Assembly (NCBI RefSeq): GCF_012933465.1
Contig: NZ_JABBND010000001.1
Span: 1 to 64,000, forward strand
Source of the DNA: Actinomycetospora sp. TBRC 11914
GTDB taxonomy: Bacteria; Actinomycetota; Actinomycetes; Mycobacteriales; Pseudonocardiaceae
DNA length: 64,000 nt
Direction: 5' to 3'
The notes below the pieces were generated by a model. It had not been told where the DNA came from. It saw only the letters and a list, made by a program, of their open reading frames with translations, and searched no databases. Below, in pieces: positions 17,490 to 25,622 of this stretch. Every line of letters begins with the position of its first letter. Positions within the stretch are counted from its first letter, which is position 1. Made by a program: the position numbers and the translations under genes.

Positions 17490-17891
17490 TCAGGCGGCCA
17501 GCGCCTCCTCCACCGTGGGGTGGATCTCGAAGAGGTCGGTGAGGCCGGTGGCCTGCAGCGGACGGCTGACCGGCCGGCTGTCGGCGACCAGGCGCAGGGC
17601 CACACCGCGGTTGCGCGACTCGTCGAGGGCCTCGACCAGCAGCGCGAGCCCGCTCGAGCCGAGGAACTCGACGGCGAGCATGTCGAGGACGAGCACGGTG
17701 AGCCCGGCCCCCAGCTCCTCGGTGACCTTGGCCCGCAGCGCCGGCGTGGTCAGCATGTCGATCTCGCCGGACAGGCGGATCACCGACGTGTCGCCGGAGC
17801 GCTCGACCTCGACCCCCATCGGCTCCTCGGTGGAGAAGTCGTCCTCGGTCGCCACGACCTCACGCCCCCCGTTCCCTGCGCTCTCGGACAT
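17490..17891 (-). CDS. Anti-anti-sigma factor (STAS domain)
   Basis: The 133-residue protein is a SpoIIAA/RsbV-type antagonist. Its STAS domain spans about residues 27-125, with VIRLSGEIDMLTTPALR and the phosphorylation segment FLGSSGLALLV (Ser79-Ser80). Unphosphorylated protein should bind the RsbW-like kinase and free the sigma factor. The ATG at 17891 lies at a good distance from GAGGAG; a GTG at 17900 is also in frame. The 191-base gap to the RsbW-like gene contains no gene. Order (STAS, RsbW, sigma) matches classical partner-switching operons. A GGGTAT hexamer lies upstream on the minus strand (17949-17956), but I see no good -35 partner. Confidence 0.88.
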   Translation of the reverse strand: MSESAGNGGREVVATEDDFSTEEPMGVEVERSGDTSVIRLSGEIDMLTTPALRAKVTEELGAGLTVLVLDMLAVEFLGSSGLALLVEALDESRNRGVALRLVADSRPVSRPLQATGLTDLFEIHPTVEEALAA

Positions 17892-18086
17892 GCACTGCAC
17901 TCCTCTTGGGTGTCTCTGGGCTGCGGTGACGCCAGTGCGGCCGCACGATACCCACTGTCGGCGACCCTACTCGCGACGCACGGTCGCCGACCCACCGCGG
18001 CGAGGATGGCCCGTCCCACCACTCACCGCCCGGTCGACCGCCACCCGTCCGTGGACCACCGGGTCCGACCGGGTGATCGAACCCGG

Positions 18087-18112
18087 GTTTGTCGTGGTCG
18101 AGGGATGGCTAT
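18087..18112 (+). promoter_or_regulatory. SigB/SigF-type promoter upstream of whiB3
   Basis: GTTT (18087-18090), a 16-base spacer and GGCTAT (18107-18112) closely fit the actinobacterial SigB/SigF consensus GTTT-N15-17-GGGTAT. It lies 78 bases upstream of the whiB3 start and reads toward it. The window encodes two sigma factors of the matching class, the nearer 1.3 kb away. Confidence 0.55.
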
Positions 18113-18190
18113 ACCCGCGCTGACCGGGTCGGGCCACACCGTTCCGACCCTCCACGGCGCCCAGCGCGCTCTTCGTACCTGGAGGTCCTC

Positions 18191-18490
18191 GTGGCCGACG
18201 TGCGCCTGCTCCCCGGACCGATCATCGACGAGTGGGACTGGCAGCTCCACGGGTCCTGCCGCGGGATGGACTCGAGCTTCTTCTTCCACCCCGACGGTGA
18301 GCGTGGCCCGCGTCGCGAGCAGCGCGCCAGCCAGGCGAAGAAGGTCTGCATGAGCTGCCCGGTCCTCGAGCCGTGCCGCCGCCACGCCCTCGCCACCCGG
18401 GAGCCCTACGGCGTCTGGGGCGGGCTCACCGAGGACGAGCGCCGCTCCGCGCTGCGCCGCCCGACGAGCGACGTCGTCCTCGAGGCCTGA
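18191..18490 (+). CDS. whiB3: WhiB-family iron-sulfur regulator, WhiB3-like
   Basis: The 99-residue protein ligates a redox- and NO-sensitive 4Fe-4S cluster and partners primary sigma factors. The four cysteines are Cys23, Cys53, Cys56 and Cys62 (VCMSCPVLEPC), followed by the GVWGGL turn (residues 74-79) and a basic C terminus. The N terminus (PGPIIDEWDWQLHGSCRGMDSS) and HPDGERG closely resemble mycobacterial WhiB3, which controls redox homeostasis and polyketide lipid production. GGAGGT (18181-18186) fixes the GTG start at 18191; longer in-frame starts would read through the promoter. A SigB-type promoter suggests stress induction. Confidence 0.93.
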   Translation: MADVRLLPGPIIDEWDWQLHGSCRGMDSSFFFHPDGERGPRREQRASQAKKVCMSCPVLEPCRRHALATREPYGVWGGLTEDERRSALRRPTSDVVLEA

Positions 18491-18514
18491 CGCCGACGGG
18501 GCCGCCGGACGGCG

Positions 18515-19024
18515 TCAGAGGTACTGGCCCCCGAACTGACCCCCCTCGACCGCCTCGCCGAGGGCACCCCCACGACCCCGCCGCATCTGCTCCAGCTGGC
18601 CGCGCGCCGACATCTGCTGGGCGAGCACGGCGCTCTGGATGCCGTGGAAGAGCCCCTCGAGCCAGCCGAGCAGCTGGGCCTGCGCGATCCGCAGCTCCGC
18701 CTGACTGGGCACCGCGTCGGTGTCCAGCGGCAGCGAGATGCGGTCCAGCTCGTCGCGCAGCTCCGGGGCGAGGCCCTTGCCCAGCTCGTCGATCGAGCGG
18801 GCGTGGATGTCCGCGAGACGCGCGCGCCCGGCCTCGTCGAGCGGGGCCTGCCGGACCTCCTCGATGAGCTTGCCGACCATCCCGGCCACGCGCATGACGG
18901 CGCCGGGCGACTCGACCAGCTCGCCCGTGCCCGCGCCATCGCCCGCGCCGCTGGCGGCCGCCGCGGCCAGCGCCGACCGCTCGCGGGCCTCCTGGATCAC
19001 GCCCTCCGCGTCCTCGCTCACCAC
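18515..19024 (-). CDS. bpa: Bacterial proteasome activator (Bpa/PafE-like)
   Basis: The 169-residue protein matches the DUF2587 family exemplified by M. tuberculosis Rv3780. That protein forms a ring on the 20S proteasome and drives ATP-independent degradation. The helical core runs from MRVAGMVGKLIEEVRQAPLDE to GWLEGLFHGIQSAVLAQQ. The C terminus ends GQYL, the docking tail that inserts into proteasome alpha-subunit pockets. Two consecutive GTG codons (19024 and 19021) could start translation. It is convergent with whiB3 with a 24-base gap. Its presence implies that the organism has a 20S proteasome. Confidence 0.9.
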   Translation of the reverse strand: MVSEDAEGVIQEARERSALAAAAASGAGDGAGTGELVESPGAVMRVAGMVGKLIEEVRQAPLDEAGRARLADIHARSIDELGKGLAPELRDELDRISLPLDTDAVPSQAELRIAQAQLLGWLEGLFHGIQSAVLAQQMSARGQLEQMRRGRGGALGEAVEGGQFGGQYL

Positions 19025-19132
19025 CCCATGATGTCCTGCCCGGCCCGGGCCCGCCCGCGCACCGTCCCCGATCCGTCGTCCACCCGGGCTTGGGTCCCCC
19101 GGACCCGGGGTACCACGGCCGCGAGGTGAATC

Positions 19133-19906
19133 GTGCAGAAGCTCGCGTGGGAAGTCCGGCCCGCGCCGCCCGCGGGCGGCGCGGTGGTCGTGACGGTCGG
19201 CGGTGACCTCGACCGCGCCGGTCGCGCCGAGTTCGTCACCGGGCTCACCGCCCTGATCGGCGAGCACCACGGGGTGGTCCTCGACGTCTCCGCGCTGGTC
19301 CCGCACCACAGCTCGACGGTGCACGTCTTCACCGAGGCCCTGGCCCGGGCCGGCGGGTGGCCGGGCGCCTGCCTCGGGCTCGTCGCGCCGGACCCGGCGC
19401 TGTCCTCGCTGCTGACCGCCTCCCGGGTCGACCAGGAGGTGCCGGTCTACGACACCGTCGACGAGGCGCTCGCGCACCTCGCCGACCGTCCGCCCGTCGT
19501 GCGCGACAGCTGGCGCTTCGAGGTCGACCCGCACGCGCCCGGCCACGCCCGCGCCCGGGTCCGGGAGGTCTGCCGCCGCTGGGGCCTCGACGTCGACGTG
19601 CGGGAGGCCGCGGAGATCGTCATCACCGAGCTGCTCACCAACGCCGTCGAGCACGCCACCAGTCCCTCGGTGGTGGAGGTCGAACGGCACGGCGACGCGT
19701 TCCGCATGGCTGTGCGCGACTACGACACCGGCGCGACCGGCCACGACGTGCCGGCGGCGACGACGTGGCAGGCGCCGCCGACGTCGTCCCCGCGCGGCCG
19801 GGGCCTCGCGATGGTGGCCGCGGTGTCGCACTCCTGGGGCGTGCTGCGCCACCCCGACGGCAAGACGGTGTGGGCCGAGATGACGGCCCGGCCCGCGACC
19901 GCCTAG
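19133..19906 (+). CDS. STAS-HATPase fusion, anti-sigma regulatory protein
   Basis: The 257-residue protein joins two partner-switching modules. Residues 1-115 resemble a STAS domain (VVVTVGGDLDRAGRAEF, then VVLDVSALVPHHSSTVHVF). Residues 130-255 form an RsbW-type HATPase, with the N-box VITELLTNAVEHA and a glycine-rich ATP lid RGRGLAMVAAVS. Unlike the two RsbW proteins paired with sigma factors here, this kinase keeps the canonical E..N N-box. Its target is unknown; no sigma factor adjoins it. The GTG at 19133 follows GAGGTG. It is divergent from bpa (108-base gap) and convergent with topoisomerase IB. Confidence 0.8.
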   Translation: MQKLAWEVRPAPPAGGAVVVTVGGDLDRAGRAEFVTGLTALIGEHHGVVLDVSALVPHHSSTVHVFTEALARAGGWPGACLGLVAPDPALSSLLTASRVDQEVPVYDTVDEALAHLADRPPVVRDSWRFEVDPHAPGHARARVREVCRRWGLDVDVREAAEIVITELLTNAVEHATSPSVVEVERHGDAFRMAVRDYDTGATGHDVPAATTWQAPPTSSPRGRGLAMVAAVSHSWGVLRHPDGKTVWAEMTARPATA

Positions 19907-19922
19907 ACCGCCGGGCCGGTCC

Positions 19923-20975
19923 CTAGGCCCCGCCGCGGTCCCCGACGAGCGTCAGCACCGCCTCCTCGATGCGGTCGCGCATCGCGAGGTCGGAGGGGTC
20001 GGCGCCGAGGATCGCGTCGCGCACCGTGCGGCCGGCCTCGAAGTGCTCGACGAGCACCGGGTCGACGTAGGAGCGCTTGGACACCGCCGGGGTGTTGCCG
20101 AGCTGCCCGGCCACCGTCTTCATGGTGTGGGTGACGGCGGCCTTGAGCTTGCGCTGCGCCCGCGGCGGGGCGCCGTCGTCGTCGACCTGTGTCGCGAGCG
20201 CGACGGCGGCCACCACGCCGGCGTTCCAGGTCCGCAGGTCCTTCGCGGTGAACTCCTCGCCGAGGAGCTCGCGGACGGCGTCGTTGACGTCGTCGGCGGT
20301 GACGTCGTGCCACGTCCCGCCGCGGCGGCCGCGCCGCCAGGCCAGGAGGTCGTCCCCGCCGCCCCGGCGGCGCTTGAGCGAGGAGATCAGCCGGTGGGTC
20401 TCGGGGTCGTGGATCGTCATGACCCGGTCGACCCCGGCCTTCGCGGTGTAGTGGAACTCGACCGCGCCGTCGCGGCGGGCGGTGGCGTGGTCGCGGCGCA
20501 GCGTCGCCAGGCCGAAGGACGCCTCGCTGTGGCGGTCGCGCTCGGCGTACTCCTCCCCGCCCACGCGGAACGCGCCGAGGTCGAGCAGCCACACCGCGCC
20601 CGCCATGACGCGGTCGCGGCCGAGGCCGTCGGTGGCGAGCTGTTCGGTGAGGCGACGGCGGGCGTCGGGCATGAGCGCGCCGAGACGGGCGACCCGGGCG
20701 AACTTCTCCGCGTCGCGCTGGGTGACCCAGTCGGCGTGGTACCGGTACTGCCGCCGGCCCGCGGCGTCGGTGCCCACGGCCTGGATGTGGCCGTCGGGGA
20801 CCGGGCAGATCCAGACGTCGCGCCAGGCCGGGGGGATGACGAGCGCCTCGATGCGGTCGAGCGCCTCCGGGTCACGCACGGCCTCGCCGGTCGTGAGGTC
20901 GTGGTAGCTCCACCCGCGGCCGCGCCGACGGCGCCCGATCCCCGGGCCGTGGGGGTCCACCTTCTGCAGCGTCAC
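19923..20975 (-). CDS. DNA topoisomerase IB
   Basis: The 350-residue protein is a bacterial/poxvirus-like type IB topoisomerase that relaxes supercoils through a 3-prime phosphotyrosyl intermediate. The N-terminal domain has GWSYHD and IPPAWRDVWICP. The catalytic domain contains a lysine-bearing HYTAKAG, a GEEFTAKDLRTWN segment with the catalytic arginine, and the tyrosine in KRSYVDP near residue 302. Length fits bacterial TopIB (about 310-370). It is divergent from the RecQ-like helicase with 95 bases between, a plausible shared promoter region. Confidence 0.92.
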   Translation of the reverse strand: MTLQKVDPHGPGIGRRRRGRGWSYHDLTTGEAVRDPEALDRIEALVIPPAWRDVWICPVPDGHIQAVGTDAAGRRQYRYHADWVTQRDAEKFARVARLGALMPDARRRLTEQLATDGLGRDRVMAGAVWLLDLGAFRVGGEEYAERDRHSEASFGLATLRRDHATARRDGAVEFHYTAKAGVDRVMTIHDPETHRLISSLKRRRGGGDDLLAWRRGRRGGTWHDVTADDVNDAVRELLGEEFTAKDLRTWNAGVVAAVALATQVDDDGAPPRAQRKLKAAVTHTMKTVAGQLGNTPAVSKRSYVDPVLVEHFEAGRTVRDAILGADPSDLAMRDRIEEAVLTLVGDRGGA

Positions 20976-21070
20976 CGCGTCGGCGTACCCGTCACCGCGT
21001 TGCCCACAACCGTGGCGTCGACCTGCGATCGGACCGTTTCGGGCGGGTCGGCGATGCCCATCCCGGCGCC

Positions 21071-22762
21071 GTGACCGACGAGCTCACCCAGGGCCCCTGC
21101 GGACCCGTCGCCGCCGATCTCGCCGACGCCGTCGGCCCGGCCACCGTCCGGGTGCTGGGCGAGGGCGCGGAGCTCGGCAGCGGCCAGCGCGACGCGATCC
21201 TCGCGACGCTGACCACGGACGCCCTCGCGGTGCTCCCGCCCGCCGCCGGCAAGACCGCGATCTACGCGATCGCGGGGGCGGTCCTCGGCGGGCGCACCGT
21301 CGTCGTGTCTCCGACGCTGTCGCTGCACCGCGACCAGGTCGCGCACCTGCGCGACGCCGGCGTGAGCGCCGAGGCCCTGAACTCCGAGCTCCCGGCCGGG
21401 CGCCGCGGCGAGCTCCTGAGCGCCTTCGCCGCCGGGGAGATCGAGGTGCTGGTGACCTCCCCCGAGCAGCTCGCCCGGCCCGACGTGCTCGCCGAGCTGG
21501 CGGCCGGCTCGCCGACGCTGCTGGCGGTCGACGAGGTGCACTGCGTGTGCGACTGGGGCCCGGACTTCCGGCCGGACTACCTCGCCCTCGCGCCCGCCGC
21601 CCGCGCCCTCGGATCGCCGCGGGTCCTCGGGCTCACCGCGACCGCGTCGGTGCCGGCCCGCGAGGAGATCCTCGAGCTGCTCGGCATCCCCGACGCCTGC
21701 GTGGTGGTGCGCGACGTCGACCGCCCCGCCACCCACCTCACCGTGCACCTCGTGCACGACGAGGAGGCCAAGTGGGAGCAGGCGGTGGACCAGGTGACGA
21801 CGCTGCGCACCGAGGCGGGCCCCGTCGGCATCGTCTACGTGACCACCCGCGGGCACACCGAACTGCTCGCCGAGCGGCTCACCGCCGCGGGGACGGCGGC
21901 CGAGGCGTACCACGGCGGGCTGCGCAAGGCCGACCGGCAGCGCATCCAGGACGCGTTCATGGGCGGCGAGCTCGACGTCGTCGTCGCCACCAGCGCCTTC
22001 GGGATGGGCATCGACAAGCCCGACGTCCGCTGGGTGGTGCACGCCGACGTGCCGACCTCGATCGACGCCTACCACCAGGAGATCGGCCGGGCCGGGCGCG
22101 ACGGCGGGTCGGCGCGCGCGGTGCTGCTGCACCGCCCGCAGGACCTCTCGCGCCCCAAGCTCTTCGCCTCCGGGCGCGACGCGAAGGCCGCGGCGCTGGC
22201 CACCGTCGTCGAGGCGGTCCGGCTGCACCCCGACGACGGCGTCGCGCAGGCCGAGCTGGCCGACGCGGCCGGGCTGTCGAAGGCCGCGCTGTCCCGGGCC
22301 GTCCCCGCGCTGGTGACCGGCGGTTCGGCCCGCCAGGTCCCCGGACGGCGGCTGGCGGCCGGGACGAACACCGATCCCGCGACCGCGGTCGGCGAGTCCG
22401 CGGCCGGGCTCGTCGCCCGGAGCCGGGAACGGCAGCAGAGCAAGGTCGAGCTGGTCCGCCGGTACGCCGAGGGGCGCGGCTGTCGTCGGCGCACCCTGCT
22501 CGAGGTGCTCGGCGAGCCCCGCGAGGAGCCCTGCGGGAACTGCGACCACTGTGACTCCGGCGACGTCGGCGATCCCGGGGAGCGCTCCGGGACGTCCCAC
22601 GGACAGCCGGCACCGGGCGAGACCGTGGCCCACGAGGAGTGGGGGCGCGGAGTGGTCCAAACGGTGGAGGACGACACGGTGGTCGTGCTCTTCGACGACG
22701 CCGGATATCGCACGTTGTCGATACCGGTGGTCCGCGAACGCGGCCTGTTGACCCCCGTGTGA
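21071..22762 (+). CDS. RecQ-family ATP-dependent DNA helicase
   Basis: The 563-residue SF2 helicase has a motif 0 glutamine (SGQRDAIL), a degenerate motif I (LPPAAGKTAIY in place of PTGxGKS), DEVHCVCDWGPDFRPDY as the DExH motif, a TATA-type motif III and VATSAFGMGIDKPDVRWVVH plus QEIGRAGRDG as motifs V and VI. A zinc-binding region (CRRRTLLEVLGEP, then CGNCDHC) follows. The C-terminal 60 residues (WGRGVVQTVEDDTVVVLFD) form a short beta-rich tail seen in actinobacterial RecQ relatives; no HRDC domain is evident. Probable roles are 3-prime to 5-prime unwinding in repair. The GTG start opens the first predicted helix. Confidence 0.88.
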   Translation: MTDELTQGPCGPVAADLADAVGPATVRVLGEGAELGSGQRDAILATLTTDALAVLPPAAGKTAIYAIAGAVLGGRTVVVSPTLSLHRDQVAHLRDAGVSAEALNSELPAGRRGELLSAFAAGEIEVLVTSPEQLARPDVLAELAAGSPTLLAVDEVHCVCDWGPDFRPDYLALAPAARALGSPRVLGLTATASVPAREEILELLGIPDACVVVRDVDRPATHLTVHLVHDEEAKWEQAVDQVTTLRTEAGPVGIVYVTTRGHTELLAERLTAAGTAAEAYHGGLRKADRQRIQDAFMGGELDVVVATSAFGMGIDKPDVRWVVHADVPTSIDAYHQEIGRAGRDGGSARAVLLHRPQDLSRPKLFASGRDAKAAALATVVEAVRLHPDDGVAQAELADAAGLSKAALSRAVPALVTGGSARQVPGRRLAAGTNTDPATAVGESAAGLVARSRERQQSKVELVRRYAEGRGCRRRTLLEVLGEPREEPCGNCDHCDSGDVGDPGERSGTSHGQPAPGETVAHEEWGRGVVQTVEDDTVVVLFDDAGYRTLSIPVVRERGLLTPV

Positions 22763-22825
22763 CCGGGCCGGTGTTTCGGTGTCACACAGCGTGCGCACCC
22801 TGGTAGTAGTTGTCCCCGTAGACGT

Positions 22826-23248
22826 TTGTCATCCGAACGGAAGGTGACCGTGCTCCTCGATCCCATCTCCACCCGGCTCGACACCGCCGTCCCCGCCGCC
22901 CCTGCCCCCGACTCCCCGATCACCCCCATGACCGTGCTGCCCGACGCTCCCGCCCCCGAGGCCCCGGCCGCGCCCGCTCCCGAGCTCCCCGCCGACCTCG
23001 CGCCGCTCGTCTCCCGCGCCCGCCGCGAGCGCGGCTCCGCGCTCGCCCTCGTGCACCTGCTCCTCGAGCGCGGCTGGACCGCCACCGAGGTCGGGGCCGC
23101 GCTCGACGGCGAGATCGGCCTCACCCGCACGCAGATCGAGGCGCTCGCCACCGTGCGCCGGCCGCGCACGTCGGCGTCCGACGTCGCCGACCGCCTCGTC
23201 GCCTCGCGCCGCCCGCTCGCCCGGGTCCCGCACCAGCGCCGTCCGTAG
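22826..23248 (+). CDS. Hypothetical protein with helix-turn-helix-like C terminus
   Basis: I do not recognise a family. The protein (140 residues from the TTG at 22826) has a proline/alanine-rich N-terminal half and a helical C-terminal half, ALVHLLLERGWTATEVGAALDGEI followed by LTRTQIEALATVRR, whose spacing resembles a helix-turn-helix. GTG codons at 22844 and 22850 are alternative starts; the latter two would remove only the first few residues. Codon use looks authentically coding, and the frame closes just before a 23262-23305 hairpin. Function is unknown; small DNA-binding protein is a guess. Confidence 0.55.
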   Translation: MSSERKVTVLLDPISTRLDTAVPAAPAPDSPITPMTVLPDAPAPEAPAAPAPELPADLAPLVSRARRERGSALALVHLLLERGWTATEVGAALDGEIGLTRTQIEALATVRRPRTSASDVADRLVASRRPLARVPHQRRP

Positions 23249-23261
23249 GTCCGCTGCGCCG

Positions 23262-23305
23262 CGTGGGCACTCTCCGGTGGTCACGACCACCGGAAAGTGC
23301 CCACG
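23262..23305. terminator. About 19-bp hairpin between small ORF and malQ
   Basis: The arms (GTGGGCACTCTCCGGTGG and its near-complement ending GTGCCCAC) pair over about 20 positions with one C-A mismatch around a CACG tetraloop. There is no T tract. It lies 14 bases after a stop codon and about 70 bases before malQ, so it is a candidate terminator. Confidence 0.65.
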
Positions 23306-23373
23306 TGCCGAGGGCACCGTTCGGGCACCTGGGACCCTGACCCCCCGCATCGCCCGACCCCCGAGGAGCACCG

Positions 23374-25464
23374 GTGCCCTCCGTCCCAGACGACCTCGCC
23401 GAGCTCGCGGCGGCCCACGGCGTCGCCACGCGCTACCGCGACGCGGCGGAGCGCACCGTGGAGGTCGACGCCGACGTCGTCGTCGACGTCCTCGCCGCCC
23501 TCGACGTCGACGCGTCCTCGCCCGACGGCATCCGGGACGCCCTGGCGTCCCGGTCGGCCCGCGACCTCCCGCCGACGATCGTCGCGCCCACCGACCGCGC
23601 CCTCCCGGGCCCCGGTGAGCTGACCCTCGAGGACGGCACGGTCCGCAGCGTCACCGCCCTGGACGCGGCGACCACCGCCGAACTGCCCGTCGGCTACCAC
23701 CGGCTGCGCTGCGGGACGGACGAGGCGACGGTGCTCGTCGCGCCGCCGCGGGCCCCCGAGCCCCCGCGCACGTGGGGCTGGATGGTCCAGGTCTACGCGC
23801 TGCACTCCGACGAGTCGTGGGGCTGCGGCGACCTGGTCGACCTGCGTGACCTGCTCACGGCCGCCGCCGGGCAGGGCGCCGGCGCGGTGCTGACCAACCC
23901 GCTGCACGCGCTGCGCCTCGACCCGACCGTCGAGGCGTCCCCGTACTCGCCGTCGTCGCGCCGCTTCCTGCACCCGGTGTCGCTGCGCGTGCAGGCCACG
24001 CCCGCCTACCGGGCGGCCCCGGCGCACGTCCGCCACGCCGTCGACCGGCTCGCGCCCGGCCACGACACCGCCGACGTGCTCGCCGAGCGCGACGACCGCG
24101 GGCTCATCGACTACGACGAGGTGTGGAGCGCCAAGCGCTCCGCCCTCGCACTGCTGCGCCCCTTCGCCGGGTCGGTCGGCGCGCTGCCCGGCATGCCCGA
24201 CCGGGAGCCGCCGCTGGTGCCCGGCGGGTTCCTCGCGCCCCCGGACCCCGAGGCCGCCGACGAGCACGCCACGACCGAGGGGGCGCTGGCCGCCGAGCAC
24301 CGGGCCGCGCTGGCCGCGATGGAGCCGGGCCTGCGCGACGTCGCCACGTGGTTCGCGCTGGCCGAGCGGTACGGCCCGGAGTGGCGCAGCTGGCCCGAGG
24401 GGCTGCGCTCCCCCGACGGCGAGGGCATCGACGCCGCGCGCGCCGAGCTCGCCGACCGCATCGTCTTCCACGCCTGGTGCCAGTACCTGCTCGACCTCCA
24501 GCTCGCCGAGGCCCACGCGGCCACCTTCGGGATGCCGGTCGGGCTCATCGCCGACCTCGCCGTCGGCTGCGCCCCGGACGGCGCCGACGCGTGGGCCCTG
24601 CAGTCCTTCCTGGCGCCCGGGGTCCACGTCGGGGCCCCGCCCGACGACTTCAACCAGCGCGGCCAGGACTGGTCGCTGCCGCCGTGGCGCCCCGACCGGC
24701 TGGCCGAGGCCGGCTACGGCCCGGTGCGCGACATGCTCTCCGCGGTCCTGCGCCACGCCGACGGCGTGCGGATCGACCACGTCGCCGGGCTGTGGCGGCT
24801 CTGGTGGATCCCGCCGGGCCGCCCGGCGACCGAGGGCACCTACGTCTCCTACGACGCCGAGGCGATGCTCGCCGTGCTGGCGATCGAGGCCACCCGGGCC
24901 GGGGCCATCGTCGTCGGGGAGGACCTCGGGACGGTCGAGCCGGAGGTCACCGAGGGCCTCGAGGCCCGCGGGATGCTCGGGTGCGCGGTGCTGTGGTTCG
25001 AGCGCGACGACCACGGCGACCTGCTGCCGCCGCAGCAGTGGTCGCAGACCAGCCTCGGCACGATCTCGACGCACGACCTCCCGACCGCCGTCGGGTTCCT
25101 GCGCGACGAGCACGTGCGGGTCCGCGAGGAGGCGGGGCTGCTGACCGACGCGGACGGCGCGCGCAAGCAGGCCGAGCGGGACCGGGCGGAGCTGCTGGCG
25201 CTGCTCGTCTCCCAGGGCCTGCTCGCCGAGGGCGACACCGACGAGGAGCGGATCGTCGCCGCGATGCACGCGCTGCTGGCGCGGGCCTCCTCGCGGATCG
25301 TGCTGGCCGCGTTCACCGACGTGCTCGACGAGCCGCGGCAGCCCAACCTGCCCGGCACCACCGACGCCTACCCGAACTGGCGCATCCCGCTTCCGAGCTC
25401 GATCGAGGAGATGCTGCGCGACCCGCGGGTGCAGGCGACGGTGCAGACGCTGCGGAACCGGTAG
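23374..25464 (+). CDS. malQ: 4-alpha-glucanotransferase (amylomaltase)
   Basis: MalQ (GH77) disproportionates maltodextrins, transferring alpha-1,4-glucan segments. The 696-residue protein has an actinobacterial N-terminal extension (residues 1-130) before the barrel. Landmarks are WMVQVYALHSDESWGCGD, SPYSPSSRRF, the nucleophile in VRIDHVAGL (Asp468), the acid/base in VGEDLGTVEPEV (Glu516) and STHDLPTAVGF carrying the transition-state aspartate. PNLPGTTDAYPNWR near the end is the family C-terminal signature. The GTG start follows GAGGAG-like sequence. No other glycogen or trehalose genes adjoin it. Confidence 0.95.
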   Translation: MPSVPDDLAELAAAHGVATRYRDAAERTVEVDADVVVDVLAALDVDASSPDGIRDALASRSARDLPPTIVAPTDRALPGPGELTLEDGTVRSVTALDAATTAELPVGYHRLRCGTDEATVLVAPPRAPEPPRTWGWMVQVYALHSDESWGCGDLVDLRDLLTAAAGQGAGAVLTNPLHALRLDPTVEASPYSPSSRRFLHPVSLRVQATPAYRAAPAHVRHAVDRLAPGHDTADVLAERDDRGLIDYDEVWSAKRSALALLRPFAGSVGALPGMPDREPPLVPGGFLAPPDPEAADEHATTEGALAAEHRAALAAMEPGLRDVATWFALAERYGPEWRSWPEGLRSPDGEGIDAARAELADRIVFHAWCQYLLDLQLAEAHAATFGMPVGLIADLAVGCAPDGADAWALQSFLAPGVHVGAPPDDFNQRGQDWSLPPWRPDRLAEAGYGPVRDMLSAVLRHADGVRIDHVAGLWRLWWIPPGRPATEGTYVSYDAEAMLAVLAIEATRAGAIVVGEDLGTVEPEVTEGLEARGMLGCAVLWFERDDHGDLLPPQQWSQTSLGTISTHDLPTAVGFLRDEHVRVREEAGLLTDADGARKQAERDRAELLALLVSQGLLAEGDTDEERIVAAMHALLARASSRIVLAAFTDVLDEPRQPNLPGTTDAYPNWRIPLPSSIEEMLRDPRVQATVQTLRNR

Positions 25465-25484
25465 GCCGCGAGCTCACCGCGACG

Positions 25485-25603
25485 GAAGCAATGGCACATT
25501 CCTGCCATCCGACGCGAGGACGGCGCCGCTCGCTCGTCGTCGGGCCACCCACCCCCAGCGAAGCAATGGCACATTCCTGCCATCCGACGCGAGGACGGCG
25601 CCG
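25485..25603. repeat. Two 44-nt direct repeats with internal palindrome
   Basis: Identical 44-base copies lie at 25485-25528 and 25560-25603, 75 bases apart, between malQ and the convergent glycosyltransferase. Each contains ATGGCA-CATTCC-TGCCAT, a 6-bp stem with a 6-nt loop. Sequence after each copy is also similar. They may be mobile palindromic repeats or a bidirectional termination region. Confidence 0.8.
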
Positions 25604-25622
25604 TTCGCGCACGGCGGCCCCC

